Shown here: positions 12,127-24,100 of the stretch, one piece after another
Layout: every line of letters begins with the position of its first letter
How positions within the stretch are numbered: position 1 is the stretch's first letter
Assembly: GCA_022457155.1 (NCBI GenBank)
Contig: JAJGOT010000193.1
Coordinates: forward strand, 567,001-631,000
Source: Cladopsammia gracilis
Taxonomy: Eukaryota; Cnidaria; Anthozoa; Scleractinia; Dendrophylliidae
Reading direction: 5' to 3'
DNA length: 64,000 bases
Notes under the pieces: model-generated
The model's input: only the letters and a program-made list of their open reading frames with translations
The model's database searches: none
Told to the model about the DNA's origin: nothing
Translations under genes and position numbers: made by a program

Positions 12127-15100
12127 ACCGTGTTTATTGTATGCACATAAGAATGGTTCTCACAAATCGAAAGGGCCCTACGTTTAGTTTGACAGCATTT
12201 TATAGAAAACTACTGTTAAAATTTAATACTGTCCGGCTATTATATTCTAGGAACCAACTCTTTTTTAAACAAACAAAACAAAACAAAACAACAGTTTAGT
12301 AGCAATGATGACAGTACTTGTAATGAATGACTGCTCCATTAGGGCCCACAGCTGAAATGGTTTCAAAACTTAAGCTTACAAAGTTTTCTTGCTCCCTGAA
12401 ACAAACAAGGACAAACAAAATAACCAGCTACTTTTTTAAAATATCATCATCAAAGAGAGAACAATTCATGTGATATTAGGTTTGTTAACAAATATGATAC
12501 TTTAAGTATTGCACTGACACTATACCGTCAAAGCTCCCATAAGCAGACAAGACACCCTTGGTAAGCAGAAAAAGTGTCTGTAACTGGACCTGGCCTCTTA
12601 TATACCTGCCAAGTCTCACTCCTGCGAGTCCAAAACTCCAATCTCACGCCTACTTACGCCTATGGAGCAATTTCTCACTCCTGACTTTATTACAGATTTG
12701 AGTGATCGCATGATCCAATTAAAAATATAGTAACGTTCATGAAAATATGGCATTTTTTGTAGGTTTTTATTGTTCCGAACATTACAATTACAGCTAGGCC
12801 GGATGTTATTAAACGGAAGTCTGAGGTCCAGGGAAACTTCTGAAATGTTCGTAACATCTTCGGACAACTTTGGACATCTTCGGAATAGATCGGGGTCTCT
12901 TCGGATTTGGTGTGGTCGCCTTCGGAAATCCTGGCACTCCCACGAAAAAATTATCACGCCTATCACTATGTCGGAAAAAGTTGGCAGGTATACTCTTAGA
13001 TGAATGATTCTTATAAGAGGAGTAATCAAACTGGGTTTTGTCAAGGCAGCTGAAGTGGAGCTGTCTGCTCAGAGAGCTTTGACTGTATAAAGAAGTGTTA
13101 TGCTTTCTAACTGCAGCTGGCCATGATGTGAATGGATTGCAGCACTTCACATCACTAGCCTAATCTGCATTGTACAGTGGAAGCGCGATATAACGATCCT
13201 CGATATAACGATATCCCCGGTATTACTATAACGATGAATATACCATGTCTCGGCAACAGTTTCAGTAAAATGTATGGGACAGAACCCCGATATAACGATC
13301 TTCGATATAACGATATTCCCGATATAACGATGAGAATTTACCGCACCGAGTGTAAAATCTTCCCCGATATAACGATATTACAGTATCAGTACACAGTTAC
13401 AATGCAAAAAATTAGAGTTTTTCTGTTTCCTCTGTTTTTCACAGGCCTCTGTTTCACAGAGGTTTGTGTAATTATCATATTTTGAACAGAGTTTCGTTAA
13501 TGCAAAAAATGCAACGTGTCATTTGTTTCTGTGACCCAACAAAAACAGTATGGTCCCACCGTTTCCATGCTTCATCAACAGCGTGCTGTTATTTTTAATA
13601 GGATATCTACAGATGCTTTAAGCTTTAGAAAATTATCGAATTCCTCCGCCTTTTCCATTTCAGGCCCTTATGACTTTTATGGAGTGTTTTGACGTTTTGT
13701 TATGAGGTCTTGATGTTCCTCCGAATCTTATCCTTCGGCGTCATTACAGCAGTAATCGTGGATTGATCCATTCTAATCCATGGCCAAGTGTATGGAATAA
13801 GCTAGCCATTAATCCTGAATACTTTTGGCTGCTTACTGGTGAGACGCCTAGACGTCTTACGAATGTTGTTGAACGAATTGGGCATGACATAAAGATGCGA
13901 GTACGAAATTGCTGGCATCCTCGTCGTCGAGTGGGTCGAACTCGCCCCAACGCACTTTGTGTCTATTACAGAGTACTTATGACGTTCATTTGGTTGCGAC
14001 AATAGTTAACATTATGCAACCTTGGTTCAATTTTTGATGTATCTGCGAGTACAGTGTGTGAAAATCTATACACAATACTGCCTATATTATGCATGAGCAC
14101 CACGTTCGAAGATAATATCCAGAATATCGTTTCAAAAAGTGCACGGACGACCGGGACGATTATATGAGAACACTTTTGAGACGACCCGGGACGATCGCAA
14201 ACGAACCGAACGACTGGGACGATCGTGAAAAATCGGGGATGATCATATGAGAACTACTCTCAGGCGACCGAGACGACTGAGGCGATCGAAGCGACCCAAA
14301 TCTACCCCAGAATACACATTATTTCCCAGTATTCATAGCTCTACCAGTTCCAAAATGGTGACAACTTCGGAGTTTCCCTCTGCTTTAACAGCCCCATTTT
14401 TATTTACGGTTCTCGTGCCCAAAACATGTTGTCGGATGCAGTTTACGACCGCGTTATTGACGTTCGGGACGACCGGGACGATCATATGAGAACCCAAATC
14501 GCTTGAGTCGTCCCGATCGTTTGAGTCGCTTGCAAAAAAAAAAAAACTTTTGAAACGAATCAGACGACCGGGACGATTATATGAGAACCAGCCTTAAGCG
14601 ATTACGGATGGGCTTCACCGCCTCTTTGTTGTTAATGTGTTGCAAAGCCGCCTCATATTTTTCCCTAACGTCAGAGCTTAAAATATCTGTGTTCATCAAA
14701 AAACTTTATAAGTTCTTTCCAGTCGTTGCCTTTCTTGGTCATTCCTTTTTTATACAAAAGCACCTAATAGCGTTATTTCTTGGCTTTCTCTCTGCCTGAT
14801 TTTCTCGGCTTTTCTGAAATCGAAACATAAATGATATTGAACATATTCCGTTATGACGCACTTATAAGAAAATTAAAAAAAGTTCAGAAAACAGTATTTA
14901 TATAGTTTTGCAATTTATAAGCTCTTACTTGATCTAAAATGGAGATCAAACATTTCATCTCCGTCCGGTTCCATGTCGACGCGCGTCCACGTTGCGACAG
15001 TGTTAGCTGTTTTGAATTTTGAATCTTAAAAATGCACGTGCAATACACATTTGAGATCGGCTATGACTAATTTGCATATATCTACACACATCTGCATGTT

Positions 15101-18100
15101 AGAAACAAAGGCTCTGTTTTTTACAATAAAAAACAGAGGATACAGAAAAACTCTATTGAATTTAATACAATAACATTACAGTAATCGAGTACAGTAATCT
15201 ATAACGTTTCTGTCAACAGCTTTCAGTTTACGATGCCTCTTTATCCTCCTTGTAATTTAATAGTTCTCTCAGTTTTAGTATCTTTGACTCCTTCTTGTGA
15301 CAAAACGTATACGTCGCCGGGATTTCAATACCCCGATATAACGATATTTTCGGCTATTTTACGGCCATATAGTTATATCGGGAGTCTCGATATAACGATG
15401 CCTCGATATAACGATATAATTTCACTGCTCCCTTGGCATAACACGTTATATCGGGATTCCATTGTAGTACAATGTATTACAGTAACAACAGTCCGATTTA
15501 CCTTCTCAGTTCTTCAAGCTTGGTTGCACCTGTAATTTCAGTTAGCTCATCTTTTGGCACTTCTCGCTCCAACCAGGAAAAATACTCACACAAAGCCACT
15601 GCATCACGTATCTGAATTGAAACAATTATGTGAACACAAACCACTTGATGAATGGTTTGAATGACAAGCAGTTCTGGGATGTCTAGAATCACGTATAGGT
15701 TGGGTGGGCGGGATGAATAAATGCAGGACTGATAGCAACTAGAATTAATAATCTTCTGGTAATAGAACTGGGTGGAGTTCAATTTGGTCTGTAATCATAC
15801 ATTTCCTTCATGGATTAAATTGATTCTGTGGGTTTAGCTTTTGCGAACCTTTGATGATACATGACAATAACAAAATTAAAACCTGTGTGAACATTTGAGG
15901 CATTAGGGTACATTTCAACTCAGTTGATCAGATGACACAACCGGCACCGCGCCCACTCCCCCTGCCCCCTTTCCTATCCTACTAGCGGTGTATCACTGAT
16001 TCCATAACACACTAGATGGCTACTCACATGAGCTTGCTTCATGCCCTCTATTTCCACTGCATTCTTAATTGCCTTACTACGAGCTGGCGGTGACGGATCA
16101 GAAATAAGGTGAGTCTACAATGAACACAATAAAACACAATGCCATGTTTACTTGTCGTACTTTACTTTTAGGATAATTATGGTTACAGTGCTGTAAATTT
16201 GTGAAAGGAACATTTTATATGAAAAGAGGAGTTTAATCAAGCGAATATAGCCTTACATAATGGTGTCACAATCCCGGGGGGGGGGGGGTGGGCTACTCCT
16301 TATAATGGGCTATACGGGGATGCTCCGCCCGAAAGGGGTACCTTTTTTAGGCTAGAGGTATATGAAAGGGTCGGAATTTCACGAGTTGAAGTATATGAAA
16401 GGCTAGGGATTTCATGAAGAATAGTAAAGGGAGGCGAAACCACGCCGTTGAAGCATAAAAAAGGTAGGCAAAACTGCCATTAAGTATTATAAAAATGGCC
16501 TTTCAAAATATATCAAACAGACGCATGTAAAGGCCCTGAAAGGGGTACCATTTTCAATGAAAGGTATATGAAAGGGGTACCTTTTCTGTCAAAATCGGTA
16601 TATGGAAGGGTAAGGGTTTGGACCTCGGGGCGGAGCATCCCCGAACAAACCTTTGTTCAGTACCCCCCCCCCCCCCCCCCCCGGGGGTCACAATGCAATA
16701 AATAGGACAATAATATAATCATATTGCAAAATTTCCAAAGAACAATGTGGTCTGATCTGATACCATGTGACATTTTTCTCATTGGTTAATGGCACTTGGA
16801 TTACATCACATTTCATGGATTGATTGATGCTATTGCTGATTTTGGTGTTACTTCACTGACATGTCAGAGATATAGCCAAGAGTGAAACCCTCTATTAATT
16901 GGCAAAATCTACAGTAAAGTTATATAATGTCTTTGTTTGTTACACTATACCTTAGGAACAAGTCTGACCAATGCCGCACTGCACAATGAACTAATCTGCA
17001 AACAACACAAATTACAAGAAGAACTACTACATAAGGACTACTACTTCTGTTTGAGCATACAACTTAAATTTTAAAGTCATCATAGGTTTAAATATTGATT
17101 GAGCATAAAAGTTCTGGTTTACACAATAAACCCTTAACAATGTGAAGATATCAATTTTATCTCCACTGCGAACACTGAAGATATCAATATCTCCATGTTA
17201 GCCATCGTTTTTCCCCTTATTAAATGTCAAACAAGCTAAACAGTCTTAAAACATTTTAGGGTCTTCCTTGGAAATATTCGGCAATCTTCAGTTCAGAAAA
17301 TTGCTTAAAACTAATTGTAATTAGTAATCCGTGCTAAAGTCTTTGTCTAGCTTAACTTCCCTTATGTAAATTTATCTGACTTGAATTCTTTTCGAACTCG
17401 CATTGTAATTAGAGTCATTTATATAATACACAAATACACGGCTGCATAGAGATGAAATTTCTCTTCTCATGACTGTTTCGATATCTCACTTAGAACAGGG
17501 TCTGGAAGGGTGGGGGGGGGGGGGTCTGGATCCTGAATCACGGACTATTTTTTCGTAAATTCCCGAATCACGTAGCTTGTTTTTGTCATTTCCTGTGTGA
17601 TCAGGTCCAAGTACAGTAGCTTCCCACCCATGGCCTTCCTGTAAATGGATCATGTGATAGGCTTAAACCACCCGTTGTGACATGTTGTGAGAGTTAAAAA
17701 GTTTTTGACAGGTCGCTATAAGACATGATAAAAATGTGAGTGTGAATTGATACGGGCTAAAATAATTGAATTTCGGTTAAATCCCAGATCATGCAGAACC
17801 CCTTCCAGACCCTGTTAGAAACATATCTCTGTGCACCAATGTATTATCTTTTATATACAATACCCATATCCGAGCTCCATTGCTAGCAGTTTCATTGACA
17901 GCATCCCATATCCCATCATAAGGACACACTGTCACTTTTGTCTCACTGTTGTCATCAGCACTGTCCAAGCCAAGGTGTTTGGAAACAGCTTTGTCAATTT
18001 TGGAAACATCTATAAACAGACTGCAAAAAATGAAAATATCAGGCATCGTGAGAGGCTGGGATTCCAAACAGGAGGAAGACTTCTTATGAGGCAAAAGGCC

Positions 18101-21100
18101 CTACCATCTAGTTAGCTATTATCTGTGTTTTCTATAGCATGGATTTACAGACTTAAGGAGTATCATTACTCCCCTTTGGCTGGATAGGGTAGTCAGTCAC
18201 AAGGAGGTCACCCCCAGCATTATATTTACTGGTACCATTGAATCTCCTTGATACAGACACCAAAGGGACAGACCAAAGTGTCTGTATTATAGAGGTACGG
18301 ATTGTATGAATTTTTGTATCTTCGGGACCAAGAGAACTGTCTGTAATAGAGAGGTGTCTGTATTATGGTGGTTGTTATAAGGAGAGGTTTGAGTCTGTAC
18401 CCAATTTTACACCTTGGTGAAGAGGATGCACAATGCTGAGTTAAACTTTTTGTCTGAAGAAACAACACGACAGCAGGAGGTCCAAAGTGCTAACAACTGG
18501 ACCACAACGCAGAAGAGAGCCTGACACTACATCATTATAGGCATCACAAAATGTCCTCATAAACATTTTCCATAACTTACATCACTTCATCTTGTTTTAT
18601 CATGGCATAAGCAAAGAAGAGTGGACTGAAAACAACATCAGACCCTCGCAAGTTAAACAGCCCTTGTAACGAAAATAATTTATTAGAATTAAAGAGAGAA
18701 ACCATCAGTTAAAGCAGAGAAAAAATAATATTAGTGAAAAAGACAAAAATAGATCATGTTTTAAACGCTTACAAGCCACTTCATCCAATGCTGTTACTAC
18801 TAAGGCATCAGCTTTCTTTTTTGTCATTGTTTCTCTCACTTCCTTAACTTTATCATGCCAGCTTTTACCTGTAGAAACACAGTACATCACACATGAAATA
18901 ATATCTTTCCCCACACCTCTCACGTATTGAGAGCAGGAATCAAATCTGCAGTTTTCTTACCTGTAAAAGAGATGTCCATCACCATGAGGCCTTCAGTGGG
19001 TGGGTCAGGTCGGCCATGATCTTCCCAAACCTGATCAATCAGGTTCTTCTCTGTGAACACTAATGATAAACCTGCTGATAACAGGGTCTAGTGACAAGAA
19101 TTAAGATATACATTGCTGATTTAGGGCCTGTTTACATGGAGGGAGGGTTACCCTTCTAGGGGGGTTACCCTCCTCTATTGTTTTTCCCAGTTTCGTTTAC
19201 ATGCAAGGTAGGGTTACCCTAGGAGGAGGGTAACCCTATTTGCTTGCAAGGGTTACCCTTCTAGGAGGGCCAACTTTTTGTTTATTCACATGTAAGCCAT
19301 GTAAAAGCTCGAGGCAGGGTTACCCTCCTAGGGGGGTCAAGTTTAGGGTGATCAGATTACAGTGAGTGTCACATCACCGCCAACTATAAACATGGCTTCA
19401 CGCAGTTATAAACCTGGAGAATTATTTTGGACAACAATGTTGGCAAGAGCATTGAATCCAAACCGGGACGATACAGAAATTCAGGATGACAGTCAGGGCA
19501 ACAGTTTGGCAGCTGAAATAGAACATTCTCCTGTTGATGTCCAATTCATAGGCAAAAGTCTTGAACAAAATGATTACGTTTGACAGACAGAGCTGTACTT
19601 CATCATGATCAGTCATGCAATAAATCAAACGGAATAAGAAAAGCAGCCAATCGACCATACTCGTCGTTGAAAAAGGAGACGAAACGGGCATGGTGCTCGA
19701 AGCCATTGAACCGCTTCTCAATATATCAAAGAGTACAAGACAAAGTGCGAATTCAACGGTGTTGACCTCAAGGCTGATCTATCGATGGCTTCAGGTTTCC
19801 ACGGCTTTGTTTGCAGAGATAGCCCTAGGGATAACCCTACACATGTAAAGGAGGGTTATCTTTTGACCCTTCTAGAAGGGCAACCCTGTTAGGAGGGTTA
19901 CCCTCCCTCCATGTAAACAGGCCCTTAGCTGCAGATTTCTTGGGGAATCAGCATAAGTCTTAAGAGCATAAGACATTTTTTATAACATTTTTTGTAAACT
20001 TGTAATTACAAGAATAGTCAAACCTCTCTTTATGGATACCTCGGATCCATAATATTGACACCTCTATTATGGATAGTTCACTTGGCCTAAAGATACAAAA
20101 ATTCAAACAATCCCTACCTCCATAATTATATAATATTGACACCTGTATCACACGGACACCTCTCTATTACGGCCAGTTCACTTGGTACAGAAGATACCAA
20201 AATTCATACAATCCCTACCCCTATAATCTGGTGCCCTTACTTATACAGTAGGAGGTTCAGCTGTTATGTACAATGTAATTTTCATCAAAACAATGAAACA
20301 CAATCAATCACATACAAAAACTCACCTGAGACATTTTTTGCCACTTTCCTGAAAGAGTACAAAAGAAATTTCAATATCAACTTAAAGCTATGATAATTCC
20401 TAGATTTTATTCAACTAATTTAGAGAATTAATAATGGCTAATTTAAATCATACTAAGTTTTGAAAAAACCATTGAAAAAATGAACAGCCCACTTTGAAAT
20501 AAAGTTTCTCAAACTCATTAATAATTCATCAAATTCATATGGCGTGCGACTGTGGTTTGAAAACCCGATCTTAATAGCCCTTATCGTAGATGAGTACGCC
20601 ACGCCAGCAATCAGCGGTTTCTCGCTTTCTTGACCCTATAGTCTCGTTTTGATGTTTGCGCTCATCGTCGTCAGAGGTTCTCGTAAACATCAAAACAAGA
20701 CTATAGGGTCAAGAAAGCGAGAAACCGCTGATATGTTGGCGTGGCGTACTCATCTACGATAAGGGCCATTGGCATAGATTTTGGCTATTTTATTCCCTCA
20801 TTTTCTCTGTATGTATATCAAACACTCGAAAGAGTGTTTCATCAGGTATCCAAACATCTCCAAGTCTGTTAAAAAAAAAACTTGGCTGTGCCTTGTTTTT
20901 CCGTATTAATTTTGGAATAAACCTTGATGAAACACTCTTCCTCGTGTTTGATTATATTTTTATGGCTCTTACCATGTGAGATAACCCAAGGATTGATTCC
21001 AACCTTTGAGCCACTTGGTAACACCTGCAATGGTGAGAAAAAGACACAATTAATGAACTTTTTAGCATTTCACAGGGGTGTAGCTAAGAAAAACCGAGCA

Positions 21101-24100
21101 GGCTCAATAACAAGCCCAGTCAGTTTTTCTGGCTTGTGCACCTTCAAAATCACCCCAAGTCTTTGTTTTCTAGTGAAATTTCAGCCGATGATTAGTTCTC
21201 TTTCAGCTGGTGAAATTAGCCGGTAGACGGCTCCTAGCTACATGTGTACCTCCCCGATTTCACATGAAATTCATTTATTTTATACATACTGAAATTTTCT
21301 GATAGAATGTCGCTCGTGAAAACCCCGTTCGGGAATTTTTGCAGCCAATCAGAATGGCGAAACGACTTTCTCACACGTGAGAAAAGTGTTTCGTCCAATC
21401 ACAAAGCACCTGTCAAAACATATCACTATTTTCAAAGGCGCTTCCACTGTCGACGTCGCTGGCGTTAGCCTTTTCATTCACAAAAATATTTGCTTGAACT
21501 TTTAATTCTTTATTCAAAACTCAAAAGATGACTGAAAGTTCCGGATTTATGTCCTTGGAAAAACCAATTGAAGAATACATTCAAGAGCAGGAAAACAAAA
21601 ACAACCGAGCGAAAACGCAAAGAAATGTTAATCTACTAACCGTATTCTTAAAAGAGACGAGCGAAACAACAACAACAAGAAATTCAACCAGAAGAACTCA
21701 ACAAGTAAGCTTACGTGACTGTGCGAATTTATTTTAAGTGTTAAAAGAAAAGACGGCGAAGACTACGAGCCTTCAATTCGAGGAATGATTTCGAGTTTCA
21801 ACCGGCATTTGAAAGAAAGTACAAAATATAAATACCCTGTGAGCATTATTGAAGACAAAACGTTTGAACAAGCAAGAAAATGGCTGGAAGCTCGAAGCAA
21901 ACAACTGAAAAAAGAAGGCAAAGGAAACAAACCAAATGCAGCCGAAGCTTTAAGCGACGAGGAGGTGAACATTCTTTATGATTTCCGATCGATTCTGTAC
22001 AATTTTTAATTATTGTTTTCTCACTACTTGATTGTTTGAGACTCTGCCAGTCAAAGAAATTTATTCCAGAGCTGTTTAAGTTATTTCCGAGACAAAAATA
22101 AATAAAACCTACCTTGGCATAAAATCTCAGTATGTATAAAATAAACAAATTACAGCATGGTCAGTGTTTTGTACGGCATTTACGCACTCGTTGGTTTGTA
22201 TCAGAAATCTCACTCGTTCGCTGCGCTCACTCGTTCGATTGCTGATACATCACCAACTCGTGCGTAAATGCCGTACGCGCGCACTGCCCATGAGGTAATC
22301 TATATATCTTTGGTCATTGATGATGCATCTGTTACATTATGTTAGTCGATATACAGTTAGTGTGTAATACTTAGTCTATAATAATTTATTTATGTTGTGG
22401 TTAAATTTTATCCTTGGTTCAATTTTTTTTTCCTTTGTTTAAAACTCATTATCATTCATTACCATAGCCAAAAACAAAGGAAAATAAAATTTGAACCAAG
22501 CATAAAATTGAACCACAACATATACATCCTTGTTATATAGCTGGGTTTTTCTCAATAGAACGCGCGCGTTGATTGGTTGATTCATCGTCACATGACATCT
22601 AACAAACAAACTGTTTCCCACCAATTGTGCTAAGCGGGCAACATTTGCGAAAGCAGGCAACAATTTTGACGTCAGAGGGTAACATTGCACTGTTGCCCGC
22701 TAGTGCACATGATCAGACCGTGACAAAAGGTGGCATGATTATGATGGATCGAGTGCTCGGCGCGTTTTTCAAACTGGTTTTTTTTTTTTGTGTTGCTATA
22801 TAACAAATCACTTAATGACTGATCCCTCAGGAAACAGTGAATTTTGTTTCCCTCAAATCTCTTCGTCTCGGGAAACATCGAGATTCTCGAGAAACAAAAT
22901 TCACTGTTTCCCTCGGGACCAGTCATTAAGTGTTTAATGTTGCAGTTCAAATTTTCTTTGGTTTCAAAAATTTAAAACTAGTTTAATTTTTATTTTCCTT
23001 TGTCTCAATTTCATTATGGTGACCATAACCTGAGACAATTAAAGGAAAACAAAGGATAATTTTCAAAGCAAATAAAAATTTGAACAACAACATACAAATA
23101 AACAGAATTAATAGCCAGCTTCTTTATTACCTTTGATTTACTGGTATTTTGGCATCGAGATTTTATAGTGTGCCTGAGCTCGACAATTTCTTTAACTTCA
23201 AAGGCAAGATAACATTATTTGAAATCGCTCAATATTTCTAAACAAAGATTGTCTATTCTCAGAAGGTTTGACTGAGATAACACCAGACAACGCCACGGAG
23301 AACATACTTCAGTGACGTCACTTGGTCCCAGCCTTCTTAAGCGTGGCGGGAATTTTGAAAAGCTGAACTTTGGCAGGCCATAAAATTTTGTTTAGAAAAA
23401 TAGTAAGATTTTATTAAGCAAAAAAAAATGGGGTTATATCCACTTTAAGGTTAGATTTCATGGTCTAAACAACAAATCAGTCAAATAAACTGACAAGAAA
23501 CCGGTCTGTGTTATATACCGTAGCCACAGTCCTGTAATATGACCAGATTTCCAGTGGTGGCCTGACACAAGTAGAAGCAAAAAAAAAAAAATTGTAAATT
23601 AAAATGAAAATGATACCTGACTTAGCCAATCTTCCATAGTGGGCGTGTCAGGTAAACCTAAAATCACAATTCACATTATTGAACATGGTAATTACATGTA
23701 ATTAGCCAATAATAATAGTAATAACAATAGTCACAAGGCTAATTTGCAGTAGGATAATTATTATCTTACTGCAAATTAGTGACTGTGACTATCATGCAAA
23801 AGCAATAGCTACTTCTTATAGCAATAACATTATTTGTAGATTCAAAGTGGTTGACAATATAGGTATCCTCAGCATTTTTTGCCAGGTTCCCTTGAAAATT
23901 CAGTGTCTTTGCTAGCATTTATAATTTTAAATTTTTGGTGCATATTTATGTTGTAGTTCAAATTTTTTTTCCTTTGGTTTGAAAATGTTAAAACCAATTT
24001 GATTTTTGTTTTCCCCTGTCTCAGTTTATGGTGATGAATCGTAGACAAAGTAAAATGAAAAAAAATAATTGAACTGGTTTAAAAATTTTCATACCAAAAC

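Noticed and set aside
11958..12299. Frame with Cys-Leu-Ser-Val repeats
   Set aside because: Translation of the (CTGT)n microsatellite.
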